NCBI GenBank assembly: GCA_965249835.1
Contig: CBDFMY010000003.1
Span: 620,001-684,000 of the forward strand
DNA: 64,000 bases
Reading direction: 5' to 3'
DNA from: JAHRAW01 sp965249835
GTDB taxonomy: Bacteria; Pseudomonadota; Gammaproteobacteria; Arenicellales; Poriferihabitantaceae
Below, one piece after another: positions 18,213-26,986 of this stretch. The notes beneath the pieces were generated by a model. The model had not been told where the DNA came from. It ran no database searches and saw only the letters and a list, made by a program, of their open reading frames with translations. Position numbers and translations under genes: made by a program. Position 1 is the stretch's first letter. Each line of letters starts with the position of its first letter.

Positions 18213-19206
18213 TGCAAGGATTAATCGGCGGAAAGCAGATATAGGCAACGAGCAAAGAGCGTCTGACAATCAACGGAAAGTTATCAAAAGCGCAATGATA
18301 ACAGATGACGATATTCGGAAGAACGAATGGCGGGAAGAAAAACCGCAGACCTTACCTGTCGTGTCGCTGCCGGCAATCGCCGGCGGCAATCACCCACCAG
18401 CAACACCAGAGCGAGCGATAGATTACTGCTGCCGACCTGTTGCACCGGTCCGCGACGACATACTCCTCAATCGGATTCGTCGTCAGTCTTGCCGATGCGC
18501 GATGTAGAGCAGGATGAGTAGCGGGACGGCTGCGATTAGGGCAGCACCAAGAGCAGGGCTCATTACGATTTCCTCAAGGTTGAAGACCAAAGAAGTATCA
18601 GTCCGATTTGATGGACGCCGCGCCGGGCATATGTGATATCGTGTTTCATGCGGTCAAGTGTATCACGCAGTCGGCTTCGCCACAGCAACGCCGTTTTAGT
18701 GTCACGCTTCGCGTGATGTCACTAATAGTCCGGCTACGCCGGACATTTTATTCTCGTGTGCTTTTGGCTTCTCAACGCGCCTTTATCCTCTCAATTCATC
18801 ATCACCTTTCATTCGTCATTCTCGCCGGTAGGCGGGAATCCAGAGCGGCGGCGCAAGCCGCCCGGTGCGTCACGCTTGCGTAATGATACTAATAGTTCGG
18901 CATACAGGGCTTTTTTTCTCGTTTACTTTTGGCGTCTCAAAAGGAATCACGGTCTGGAGATATGGTTTGGATTATGACGGTATTAGTTACTCTCATGGTT
19001 TTTTAGTTCTGGGTTCTCGCCGTTGGCGAGAACAACAGACTGGATTCCCGCTTGCCGGCGAGAATGACGGGTTGGGGAGACAATGTGAATCGCAAAGTGT
19101 GACTTTCTTTGAGACGCCAAAAGTAACCGAGAAAAAGTCTGGCGTAGCCGAATTCATCCCCCGATCATCAACCAACCGGAGTGCCAAATGTTATGGACCT
19201 ATACGC
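18213..19206. repeat. Intergenic region with dispersed repeat copy B
   Basis: About 1 kb without a conventional gene. 18213-18480 should contain the hslVU promoter; no clear sigma-32 consensus is seen. A short hairpin GCCGGCAATCGCCGGC lies near 18372. A 26-codon gene is annotated separately at 18483-18563. From ~18735 to ~19145 lies repeat copy B: a block (18750-18902) that reappears inverted at 60994-61146, and the common core (18949-19085) shared with 5.7, 32.5 and 60.8 kb. It includes TCACGCTTCGCGTGA and TTCTCGCCGTTGGCGAGAA hairpins. Confidence 0.8.
18483..18563 (-). CDS. Predicted 26-residue membrane peptide
   Basis: An ATG at 18563 opens 26 codons encoding one hydrophobic helix (GAALIAAVPLLILLYIA) with a short polar C-terminus HRQD. 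It is preceded by a strong ribosome site TGAGGAAA about 7 nt from the ATG. A possible -35 TTGACC lies about 85 nt further upstream. It resembles the size and layout of small accessory membrane proteins such as CydX or KdpF but matches none I can name. It lies upstream of hslV on the same strand, 270 bp away. The case rests on the ribosome site and the clean transmembrane pattern. Confidence 0.45.
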   Translation of the reverse strand: MSPALGAALIAAVPLLILLYIAHRQD

Positions 19207-19650
19207 CTACTTGACCAGTTTGAGATGTCGCACGGTGGTTTCCATCGGCTGGGTTTTTTGCCGGTTCATTTTTTTGCTCTGGGTGTTTGCCTGATTGTTG
19301 GCATGGTCATGTGCTCGCTCATCCGCTTGAAAGACAAAGCCCCGGCTGTTTTCGCGGCAGTAAATCGCCGCAATCGCCGGCAGCGGAATACAAACCGCAA
19401 ACGGCTTGCCGGCAAAACGCGCCGAAAATTGCAGGTATTCATTGCCCATTTGCAAATCCTGAACTGACCGCGGATGGATGGTCAGCACGATGCGGCCATC
19501 CTTGATGAAATCCGCCGGCACCACTACGCCCTCCACGCCGGCATCCACCAACACCTGCGGCGTCAAGCGATGGTCGACAGCCCACTCATAGATGGCGCGC
19601 AACAGATAGGGCTTGGCGGAGCCTTCATCCGGTTCGGGTTGGTTGTTCAT
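19207..19650 (-). CDS. sspB: ClpXP specificity-enhancing factor SspB
   Basis: 147 residues. N-terminal PYLLRAIYEWAVDHRLTP, central VLTIHPRSVQDLQMGNEYLQF and FAVCIPLPAIAAIYCREN match the SspB substrate-binding fold. A flexible Asn/Gln/Lys-rich linker follows and the tail ends HLKLVK, like the ClpX-binding motif (LRVVK) of SspB. It tethers ssrA-tagged substrates to ClpXP. Thirteen bases after the sspA stop, forming the usual sspAB pair. Confidence 0.93.
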   Translation of the reverse strand: MNNQPEPDEGSAKPYLLRAIYEWAVDHRLTPQVLVDAGVEGVVVPADFIKDGRIVLTIHPRSVQDLQMGNEYLQFSARFAGKPFAVCIPLPAIAAIYCRENSRGFVFQADERAHDHANNQANTQSKKMNRQKTQPMETTVRHLKLVK

Positions 19651-19663
19651 GTCGGTGCGATGC

Positions 19664-20320
19664 TCAGCGAAGTTCCGCTTCTTCGGGACTCAAACTGCCG
19701 ATGAACGCCAAGCGCTTAAATATGCGCTCGCTATATATCACAATCGGCTCGGCTTGTTTCGGCAGGTTGATGCCGAGCATGGGCAACCGCCACAGCAACG
19801 GCGCGATATACGCATCGGCCAGGGTGTATTCATCGCTCAGGAAAAACGACTGGCGATCGAACAACGGCGAGAGAGAGAGCAAGCCATCGCGAATAATTTT
19901 TTTGAGTTCGACCGGCGGCTTCGGTTTGGTGGTCTCGCCCAATTCGTTAATCGACTGCAACCAGTCCCGGGTTAGCCGCGATATCATCAGCCGCGTCTTG
20001 GCGCGCGTAATCGGGTCAACCGGCATCAACGGCGGATGCGGAAAACGCTCGTCCAGGTATTCGATAATTACCGAGGTGTCATATAACGCCAGGTCGCGAT
20101 CCAGCAAGGTCGGCACCTCGCCGTAGGGATTGAGCTCGCCGAGCCGAGACGGGTCATCGCCCACCGACCGATATTCGATGCGGTGTTCCACATCTTTTTC
20201 CATCAGCACGATGCGACAGCAATGACTGAACACGCACAACGGTCCCGACAGCAGCGTCATCGTCGGATGCCGATCGTTATGCGGGTTAAAGTTGCGGTTG
20301 GTTGATTCGGTAAGTGCCAT
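19664..20320 (-). CDS. sspA: Stringent starvation protein A (glutathione S-transferase fold)
   Basis: 218 residues from ATG 20320; a later ATG (MTLLSGPLCVFSH) is an alternative. Thioredoxin-fold N-domain with RIVLMEKDVEHRIEY, NPYGEVPTLLDRDLALYDTSVI and the family phrase YLDERFPHPPLMP near residue 90, then an all-helical C-domain with YTLADAYIAPLLWRL. SspA binds RNA polymerase and modulates transcription in stress. Location after petC and before sspB is the conserved gammaproteobacterial order. Confidence 0.92.
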   Translation of the reverse strand: MALTESTNRNFNPHNDRHPTMTLLSGPLCVFSHCCRIVLMEKDVEHRIEYRSVGDDPSRLGELNPYGEVPTLLDRDLALYDTSVIIEYLDERFPHPPLMPVDPITRAKTRLMISRLTRDWLQSINELGETTKPKPPVELKKIIRDGLLSLSPLFDRQSFFLSDEYTLADAYIAPLLWRLPMLGINLPKQAEPIVIYSERIFKRLAFIGSLSPEEAELR

Positions 20321-20367
20321 GATTGCGTTGGGGTCGGCGAGCGGTAATCGCTGGTGGATGCGGTCGG

Positions 20368-21156
20368 TTATCTGGGTTTGATGTCGCGCCAGTATTCCTT
20401 TTTCAGCGCCCATGCGAGCACCGCGAAAATTCCCAAAAACAACATCACCCAGATGCCATATCTAATGCGCACCATCTTCGCCGGCTCGCCCACATACACC
20501 AAAAAGTTGGTGAGATCGCGCACTGCCTGATCGTATTCTTGGCCGGTCATTTTTCCGGAAGTGGTTTTCTCGAAGTGGTCCAGCACTTCGTGCTGGTTGC
20601 CGTTGGCATCGGTCTCAACACGAAAAACCGCACGCTGCAAACCTTGCAGTTCATACATGGCATGGGGCATGGCGACATTTTCAAACACCACATTGTTCCA
20701 GCCGCTGGGGGAATTCTCATCCAGATAGAAAGTGCGGAAATAATTATATAGCCATTCATCGCCGCGCAATCGGCCAATCAGCGACAAGTCCGGTGGCGCC
20801 ACGCCGAACCACTGTTCCGCGTCTTTTTGCGACATGGCGGTTTCCATGGGGTCGCCGATTTTATTGGCGGCGAACATCATGTTGCGCTCGACCAACTGTT
20901 CGGGAATTTCCAAATCGCGTGCCATGCGGTTGTAGCGCATGAACTTTGCGCTGTGGCAGGACAGACAGTAATTCACGAACAATCGCGCGCCGCGTTGCAA
21001 CGATAGTTTATCTTTCAGCGAGGCTTTGAAATGCGCCATCTCCATTTTGCTTGTCTCGGCCGCGGTGACGCTCATCGGCATCATCGCCAACGCTATCACC
21101 AGCACCATCGCCAGCACCATCGTTGTGGTGACCAATCGGGCAACGCGCCGGTTCAT
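20368..21156 (-). CDS. petC: Cytochrome c1 of the bc1 complex
   Basis: 262 residues from ATG 21156 (MNRRVARLV), overlapping the petB stop by ATGA. Signal sequence of ~30 residues ending VTAAE, haem motif CLSCH near residue 57, candidate axial Met in VAMPHAMYE, the motif APPDLSLIGRLRG, and a C-terminal membrane anchor IWVMLFLGIFAVLAWAL. It passes electrons from the Rieske protein to soluble cytochrome c in the periplasm. Confidence 0.95.
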   Translation of the reverse strand: MNRRVARLVTTTMVLAMVLVIALAMMPMSVTAAETSKMEMAHFKASLKDKLSLQRGARLFVNYCLSCHSAKFMRYNRMARDLEIPEQLVERNMMFAANKIGDPMETAMSQKDAEQWFGVAPPDLSLIGRLRGDEWLYNYFRTFYLDENSPSGWNNVVFENVAMPHAMYELQGLQRAVFRVETDANGNQHEVLDHFEKTTSGKMTGQEYDQAVRDLTNFLVYVGEPAKMVRIRYGIWVMLFLGIFAVLAWALKKEYWRDIKPR

Positions 21157-22382
21157 TTCGTTACCCGCTCCGGCACCGGTTTGGTTTTGCCGAGTTTGCT
21201 GTAAAACGGCATCAGCAGGAAGTAGGCGAAATACAATACGGTGAAAATCTGCGCCAGCAAGGTCAGTTGCGGTGTCGGCGGTCGGGTGCCGAGATAGCCC
21301 AATACCAAAAAAGAAATCGCGAACACGCCGAGGAACAATTTGCACCACACGCCCTTGTAGCGAATCGACTTGACCGGGCTGCGATCGAGCCACGGCAAAA
21401 AGAACAACACCACCAACGAGGCGAACATCGCCAGCACTCCCCAAACTTGTGTGCCGGCGAAACTCGGCACCGCGCGCAGGATTGCGTAATACGGCGTGAA
21501 ATACCACACCGGCGCGATGTGCTCCGGCGTCTTCAACGGATTGGCCGGCTCGAAGTTCGGCTGCTCGATAAAGTAACCGCCCATCTCCGGCATAAAAAAC
21601 ACCACCGCAAAAAAGAACACCAGAAACACCGCGATGCCCATGGTGTCCTTGACCGAATAATAGGGATGAAACGGAATACCATCAGCCGGCGCATCGGCAC
21701 TCCATTGATTGCCCTTCGGTCCTTTTTTGATTTCCACGCCGTCGGGGTTGTTGGAGCCGACCTTGTGCAACGAGACGATGTGCAAAAACACCAGACCCAC
21801 CAGAATAAACGGCACCAGATAATGAAACGCGTAGAAGCGATTCAGCGTGATGTCGGAGATGACATAATCGCCGCGAATCCACTCCGCCAACGCCGGACCC
21901 ACCCACGGGATGGTGTCGAACAAATTGACGATGACCTGCGCGCCCCAGTAGGACATTTGCCCCCACGGCAACAGATAGCCGAAAAACGCGGTGGCCATCA
22001 TGGCGACATAAATCACCATACCGAAAATCCACAGCAACTCGCGCGGGTTGCGATAGGAGCCATACATCAGCCCGCGGAACATGTGCAGATAAACGACGAT
22101 GAAAAAGAAAGACGAACCGGTGGAATGCATGTAGCGAATGAACCAGCCGCCCCACACATCCCGCATGATGTATTCCACCGATGCAAACGCGCTGTCGGCG
22201 TCCGGTTTGTAATTCATCGCCAGCAACACGCCGGTGACGATTTGCACCAGCAACATCAGCAACGCCAGGCTGCCGAAGTAATACCAAAAATTAAAATTGC
22301 GCGGCGCGTAATATTCGGACAAGTGCTCCTTGAAAACTTTGGTGGCGGGGAAGCGCTCGTCGATCCAACTCATCAAACTCAT
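21153..22382 (-). CDS. petB: Cytochrome b of the bc1 complex
   Basis: 409 residues with eight expected membrane helices. Haem-ligand histidines are in RYMHSTGSSFFF with VVYLHMFRG, and in YAFHYLVPF with VFLHIVSLHK. The Qo-site loop reads PVWYFTPYYAIL; the PVWY form of the usual PEWY motif is typical of beta/gammaproteobacteria. One-nucleotide overlap with petA and 4-nt overlap with petC. Confidence 0.96.
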   Translation of the reverse strand: MSLMSWIDERFPATKVFKEHLSEYYAPRNFNFWYYFGSLALLMLLVQIVTGVLLAMNYKPDADSAFASVEYIMRDVWGGWFIRYMHSTGSSFFFIVVYLHMFRGLMYGSYRNPRELLWIFGMVIYVAMMATAFFGYLLPWGQMSYWGAQVIVNLFDTIPWVGPALAEWIRGDYVISDITLNRFYAFHYLVPFILVGLVFLHIVSLHKVGSNNPDGVEIKKGPKGNQWSADAPADGIPFHPYYSVKDTMGIAVFLVFFFAVVFFMPEMGGYFIEQPNFEPANPLKTPEHIAPVWYFTPYYAILRAVPSFAGTQVWGVLAMFASLVVLFFLPWLDRSPVKSIRYKGVWCKLFLGVFAISFLVLGYLGTRPPTPQLTLLAQIFTVLYFAYFLLMPFYSKLGKTKPVPERVTK

Positions 22383-22993
22383 CAGGCAATCTCCTGGTCT
22401 TCGCCAATCAGGATGACATGGTCCGACAGGTAACGATGCGGCGGCACCACCAGATTGGTGGGTGCCGGCACATTGCGATAGACCCGCCCGGCCAAGTCAA
22501 AACGCGAGCCGTGGCAAGCGCACAAAAACGCGCCGTCCGCATCCGCCGTGAGTTCGGGGCGATACTTGGGCGAGCAACCGAGATGCGTGCAAATTCCCAC
22601 CAGCACCAGCACTTCCCTTTTAATCGAGCGGTATTCATTGCGGGCGTAATCGGGCTGCTGGTCGAATTCCGAATCCGGGTCGGCAAGCGAATCATCCATG
22701 GAAGCGAGAAAATCCAACGCCTCCGGCGAGCGACCAATAATCCACACCGGCTTGCCACGCCATTCCACGGTAATTTGCTTGCCGGGCCCGATTTCGCTGA
22801 TGTCCACTTCGACCGGTGCACCGGCGGCTTTTGCTTTCTCCGACGGCACCATGCTGCCGGCGAACGGCACCAGCATAGCCGCGGTCCCCGCCAGCCCCAT
22901 GCCGGAGGTGGCCGCCGTCAACAGACGCCGTCGCTGGTTATCCACAGGCTTATCGTCCTGCGTATCGGTTGGTTGGTCGGTCGGGCTTGCCAT
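22382..22993 (-). CDS. petA: Rieske iron-sulfur protein of the bc1 complex
   Basis: 203 residues. Twin-arginine signal NQRRRLLTAATSGMG leading into a membrane anchor, then the Rieske domain with CTHLGCSP near residue 139 and CACHGSRFD near 161 (families mostly have CPCHGS; the Pro is Ala here). Binds the 2Fe-2S cluster that oxidises quinol at the Qo site. First gene of petABC-sspAB; a ribosome site AAGG precedes the ATG. Confidence 0.95.
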   Translation of the reverse strand: MASPTDQPTDTQDDKPVDNQRRRLLTAATSGMGLAGTAAMLVPFAGSMVPSEKAKAAGAPVEVDISEIGPGKQITVEWRGKPVWIIGRSPEALDFLASMDDSLADPDSEFDQQPDYARNEYRSIKREVLVLVGICTHLGCSPKYRPELTADADGAFLCACHGSRFDLAGRVYRNVPAPTNLVVPPHRYLSDHVILIGEDQEIA

Positions 22994-23296
22994 ATGATAC
23001 CTTGGTAGTCGTGTGAAATTTTGTGTGCGGATTGTTGGTTGGGCTTTGAGTTGGGCTTTTGGTTAGATTGTTGATTGGACTCTTGACGCGGAGTGTCCCC
23101 GCACCGCCCCACTCCGGCGGTTGGCTGGGCGCGATTATACCCGCATCGGCGAGATTAGGGAAACGCCGTTGCTCCCCGCGCTGTCATTAGAGTCATCTAT
23201 TGCCCGGCGTAGCCAGATTCCTTATATATTGTGCATCGAAATCGGTTTCCCTGCGTGGCACCATACCACCCGAAATTATTGCCTCATAATCGCGCC
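22994..23296. other. Divergent spacer between petA and the acyltransferase gene
   Basis: 303 bp without a gene. It should hold the petABC-sspAB promoter. On the plus strand it contains an imperfect run of TTGGTTGG / TTGGGCTTT motifs (23030-23080), an inverted pair GGAGTG...CACTCC with a 14-nt loop, and a fragment GGCGTAGCCAGATTCCTTA that resembles the end of the dispersed repeat family. No convincing -10/-35 pair identified. Confidence 0.5.
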
Positions 23297-24337
23297 ATGT
23301 ATTTTTCAAGATTAGACAGCATTCGTTTTTACGCCGTGTTCGCGGTTGTGTTCGCGCACATCTTTTCTATATGGACCTGGGAAAACCCGGACGAGACGGC
23401 CGCACCGCTCGGCTACATCGGGGTGGTGGTGTTTTTTGTGCTAAGCGGATTTTTAATCATCCGCCTGTTGTTGCGCGAGCCGTCTGATAAAACTTTAACC
23501 AAATCGTTTCTCGATTTTTACGCGCGCCGATGTTTGCGCATTTTTCCGATTTACTATCTCTACCTCGCCGTGGTGTTTTTTTGGAACATCCAAAACATCG
23601 CGGCGACGAGTTTTCATCCGTGGTTGTATCTGACCAATTTTTATGTGTTTGAACACGGTTGGATCGGTGCCAATAGCCATCTCTGGTCGCTCTCGATTGA
23701 AGAACAATTTTATATCGTGGCACCCATTCTGGTGCTGTGCTGGCGCAACAACACGCGCGCACTGCTGGCGTTGTTCAGCGTCATCATCATCACCGCACTG
23801 GTCACGCGACTTTACTTAACCACGCAACCCGACCGCACCGCCGAAGTGTTCACATTCGCGTGTTTGGATTATCTCGCCATCGGCGGCATACTTGCCATCG
23901 CTTACGAAAAAGTCGGCGAGCGCATCAAACCATGTGGCATACCGTTTGTGTTCGGCGCAATTGCGATTTACTACGGCACATATTTTTTGGCAATGCAATT
24001 CGCATGGGGCAATTTATTATTTTGGTCGGTCGGCAGAATGTCGATGGCGCTGTTCGGTGCCGGGCTGATCATCATCGCGCTTTACGGAAACAAAAAATTT
24101 TCGCTGTGGCACAACCCGTTCACCGTGCGCATGGGCGTCATCAGTTACGGCATCTATCTTTACCACAACCTTATCATCGCCTACTACGCCGACATCGTAC
24201 GCTGGATCGGCATTGAACTCGGCGACAGCATGGTGCTGAAAGTCATCGCCTCGTTAGTGATGATAATCGCCCTGGCGGAACTCTCCCACCGCCTAATCGA
24301 AGCACCGTTGCTGCGATTGAAAAACCGGTTCAGGTAA
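23297..24337 (+). CDS. Acyltransferase 3 family membrane protein (OafA/YrhL type)
   Basis: 346 residues from ATG 23297 (MYFSRLDSIRFYA). About ten hydrophobic helices. Family motifs: RLDSIRFYAVFAVVFAH (R-x10-H type) at the N-terminus, GFLIIRLLL, FYARRCLRIFPIYYLYL, and HLWSLSIEEQFYIVAP near residue 132. These enzymes O-acylate carbohydrates of lipopolysaccharide, exopolysaccharide or other glycans at the inner membrane. The acceptor cannot be told and no glycan cluster surrounds it. Confidence 0.9.
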   Translation: MYFSRLDSIRFYAVFAVVFAHIFSIWTWENPDETAAPLGYIGVVVFFVLSGFLIIRLLLREPSDKTLTKSFLDFYARRCLRIFPIYYLYLAVVFFWNIQNIAATSFHPWLYLTNFYVFEHGWIGANSHLWSLSIEEQFYIVAPILVLCWRNNTRALLALFSVIIITALVTRLYLTTQPDRTAEVFTFACLDYLAIGGILAIAYEKVGERIKPCGIPFVFGAIAIYYGTYFLAMQFAWGNLLFWSVGRMSMALFGAGLIIIALYGNKKFSLWHNPFTVRMGVISYGIYLYHNLIIAYYADIVRWIGIELGDSMVLKVIASLVMIIALAELSHRLIEAPLLRLKNRFR

Positions 24338-24382
24338 TTGCGGCGGCATTTTCTTGCCAGCCGGTTTGATACTTAACACAAC

Positions 24383-25734
24383 CAAATATCGTTAGGCACA
24401 TCATGAAAAAATATACGCTTTGGGGCGCGGCGATTATGTTCGTGATCTCGGCACTCGGTGCAATTCTCGGGCCATCACCGCTCAACCTTTTATTCGGGTC
24501 GATTATGGCGCTCACCATCGTGCCGTTGTGGTGGATTATCGACATCATCCCCGGGTTGGACGCGATTGCCGCCGGCGGAATGTTCGGCGTCGAGGGCTGG
24601 TTCATCAACTACCCGTTTTACGCGCTTCTGATTGGATGGAATGTTTGCATCGGCGCCGCGCTTGGCGCTCTGGTCGGAAGCATCAAGCAACGAAAGTCAT
24701 CGCCAAAATTGTGATACGGTTGTGACGAATAATAAAAGGTATCTCGACTATGCCCGACACCGTGACCATGCCCGTGGAGCAAATCTACGACCTCGCGTAT
24801 CGTTGTCTGAGCGATAACGGTTGCAACCACGCCAACGCCGATGCGGTCGCCACCACGGTCAGCCACGCCGAACGAGACGGTTCGGTATCGCACGGATTGT
24901 TTCGCATCCCCGGCTATGTGGCGGCGTTGCGTAGCGGCAAGGTCAATGGCGGCGCCGCGCCGAGTGTCGAAACGCCGACCCCGGCACTGGTTCGCGTGAA
25001 CGGCGACAATGGTTTCGCGCCGACCGCGTTGCAACACGGCATCCCGGTGCTGGCACAAGCCGCGGCGCAATCCGGGGTCGCGGTGCTCGCCCTCGTGCGC
25101 GTCCATCACTTCGCGGCGTTGTGGCATGAAACCGAAGCGCTTGCCGAACGCGGACTGGTCGCCCTCGCCTGCACCGCCTACATGCCCGCTGTCGCCCCGG
25201 CCGGTGCCACCACCGCGTTGTTCGGCACCAACCCGATTTCGTTCGCGTGGCCACGCCCCGGCAACACACCGGTGGTGTACGACATGGCGACCGCGTCCAT
25301 GGCCATGGGCGAAGTGCAAATCGCGGCGCGCGATGGCCATGATGTGCCGCTCGGCACTGGCCTCGCCGCCGATGGCACGCCGACCACCGACCCGGCGAAG
25401 ATCGCCGATGGCGGCGTATTGCTGCCGTTCGGCGGATACAAAGGCTCGGCAATCTCACTAATGATCGAATTGCTGGCGGCGGCATTGCTTGGCGAACGCT
25501 TCAGTTACGAAGCCGCGGCAGCCGACAATCGAGACGGCGGCCCGCCGCGTGGCGGTGAGTTTCTGCTGGCACTGTCGCCGCAGCGCATTGCCGGACCCGG
25601 TTGGGAACAACACGCCGAAGATTTTTTCGCACGCCTCCAGGCGTTGGACGGTACGCGCCTGCCCGGACAACGTCGACACACCAATCGTAACGACCATGGC
25701 CCGCGCACGGTCAATGCAGCGTTGGTGGAAAAAA
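24383..25734 (+). repeat. Direct repeat copy 1 (1,352 bp; second copy at 30054-31405)
   Basis: The sequence from CAAATATCGTTAGG to GTGGAAAAAA recurs at 30054-31405 at a constant offset of 5,671. By eye there are about half a dozen differences: three clustered near 24469-24478, one near 24572 and two near the right end. The repeat carries a small membrane protein gene and nearly all of an Ldh_2-type dehydrogenase. It diverges abruptly at both ends. Confidence 0.95.
24403..24714 (+). CDS. Small membrane protein, copy 1
   Basis: 103 residues, with an N-terminal helix (AAIMFVISALGAILG), a second around LLFGSIMALTIVPLWWIIDII and a third LIGWNVCIGAALGALVGSI. Basic tail KQRKSSPKL. No family recognised. 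It precedes the Ldh_2-type gene by 35 bp and is duplicated with it, so the two may be functionally linked. The protein is identical in both copies as far as I can read. Confidence 0.75.
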   Translation: MKKYTLWGAAIMFVISALGAILGPSPLNLLFGSIMALTIVPLWWIIDIIPGLDAIAAGGMFGVEGWFINYPFYALLIGWNVCIGAALGALVGSIKQRKSSPKL

Positions 25735-25931
25735 GAGCCCGCATCGGCGATCGGGAGCTGGATACGGTGCATGGGAAAAACCATACCGCCGTCATGCTGA
25801 CCATGGTCGAGCGCGCCACGCGCTTCGTGTACATTGATATCCTGCCCAACCGGAAGGCGCCGGTGGTGGGCGCGGCGCTGATTAGAAACCTGGCTACGAT
25901 CAAACACCGGGTGCACATTGACCGCGGATAA
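24750..25931 (+). pseudogene. Ldh_2-type dehydrogenase copy 1, 3' end replaced by IS30 transposase sequence
   Basis: The first ~328 codons match the intact copy at 30421-31437 (malate/lactate/sulfolactate dehydrogenase family, NAD(P)-dependent). After NAALVEK the frame runs into IS30 transposase sequence (RIGDRELDTVHGKNHTAV, MVERATRFVYIDIL) and stops at 25931. The normal last ten residues (IRGLMTSKSE in copy 2) are lost. The catalytic body is whole, so a chimeric protein could still be made. I treat it as a disrupted copy. Confidence 0.85.
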
Positions 25932-26220
25932 CGGCAGCGAATTCGCCGGTCATTGAAGCGGTCAGCGACGCACTGCAAGCCGACTTCTACTTCGCCCATC
26001 CCTACGCGTCCTGAGAGCGAGGCACCAATGAGAATACCAACCGGCTGATACGGCAGTATTTTCCCAAAAACTATGATATTTCGACCATCACAACCTCGCA
26101 ACTGGCGCATGTGGCCAACCAGATCAATAACCGGCCGCGCAAATGCCTTGGCATGAAAACGCCAAATCAGGCACTATTCGGCATAACCCCCCCCTGTTGC
26201 ACTTAAGAGTTGAATCCAAG
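25735..26220 (+). mobile_element. IS30-family transposase remnant (3' part)
   Basis: Read across frames, the DNA encodes the C-terminal half of an IS30-type DDE transposase: DTVHGKNH, TADNGSEFAGH, FAHPYAS, ERGTNENTNRLIRQYFP and NNRPRKCLGMKTPNQALF. It is broken by a frameshift near 25918, a TGA at ~25954 and a TGA at the Trp position of the PYASW motif near 26012. The end GTTGCACTTAAGAGTTGAA resembles the terminal repeat of such elements. The 5' half and left end are missing. Inactive. Confidence 0.85.
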
Positions 26221-26289
26221 AACCCGGACACGGTCTGAATAATGCCAGAAACATTCTGGATTCTTGGCATGACGAAAAAAGGAAGCCGC

Positions 26290-26318
26290 GCGATTGCGGG
26301 TTGCTGTTTTGCTATAAT
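26290..26318 (+). promoter_or_regulatory. Extended -10 promoter upstream of the two-subunit dehydrogenase
   Basis: A perfect extended -10 element TGCTATAAT lies at 26310-26318, 78 bp before the small-subunit start. The -35 region 17 bp upstream is weak, as expected for extended -10 promoters. It begins about 90 bp after the IS30 remnant, so the operon appears to carry its own promoter. Confidence 0.6.
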
Positions 26319-26395
26319 GCACCGCAAATGAAATCAGGCCTTAAATCGAAAACAATCGGGTCGGCATCTTGGCGGGCCTAAACGGGGAATGCTCA

Positions 26396-26986
26396 ATGAA
26401 AACATATAACCGACGCCAAACCTTGCAAATGGTCGGGCGGGCGTTAATGGCCACGGCCCTGCTGCCAGGCTACTGGTTAGCCGTGAACGCGGCGTCTTAT
26501 GGTCCGGCGGCAAATCGCAACAAGCGCTTTTTACAACTTTCGTCCATCTTGACCGGGTGGAAGATTGACCAGTTGGACCGGCGTTTATCGCTGGAATACA
26601 TACGCCGCCTGGATCAACAATCGCCCGGCGCGCTCAATCGCCTGTTAGCGCAGTTCCGGGAATTACAAGCAACAGCGGCCGGCCGGCGGACGCGGTTGAT
26701 CAGTTTGGTCGACCAGGAAATTTGGCGGCCACAGCATTGCGCCCAGTTATGCGGCGTCGATAAAACCGCCGATAAAGCCATGGCATGTTGTTTGGCCCGA
26801 GACCTGCTGTTGCTCTGGTATGCGGGTTTTCTGGTGGAAAAATCAAGCGACATTGTGCCGCCAACACAATTTGTGTACGGCAGCGCCGCATCTTATCGAG
26901 GCGCCCTGGCGTGGAAACTGGCCGGCACTTTGCCGCCAGCGACCGGCGGCGGCGGATACGCATATTGGGCGGAGAAGCCGCAATGA
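26396..26986 (+). CDS. FAD-dependent sugar/alcohol dehydrogenase small subunit (sorbitol dehydrogenase small-subunit family)
   Basis: 196 residues from ATG 26396. The N-terminus MKTYNRRQTLQMVGRALMATALLPGY contains a twin-arginine-like signal (NRRQTLQ) before a hydrophobic segment. The body (LTGWKIDQLDRRLSLEYIRRL near residue 50, and ALAWKLAGTLPPATGGGGYAYW at the end) resembles the small subunit that accompanies membrane-bound GMC-type sorbitol, fructose or gluconate dehydrogenases and helps export of the large subunit. Its stop overlaps the large-subunit ATG (ATGA). Substrate unknown. Confidence 0.7.
   Translation: MKTYNRRQTLQMVGRALMATALLPGYWLAVNAASYGPAANRNKRFLQLSSILTGWKIDQLDRRLSLEYIRRLDQQSPGALNRLLAQFRELQATAAGRRTRLISLVDQEIWRPQHCAQLCGVDKTADKAMACCLARDLLLLWYAGFLVEKSSDIVPPTQFVYGSAASYRGALAWKLAGTLPPATGGGGYAYWAEKPQ

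Noticed and set aside
24618..25340. 240-codon minus-strand frame repeated at 30289-31011
   Set aside because: Duplicated only because it is antisense to the duplicated dehydrogenase; His/Arg-rich shadow sequence.
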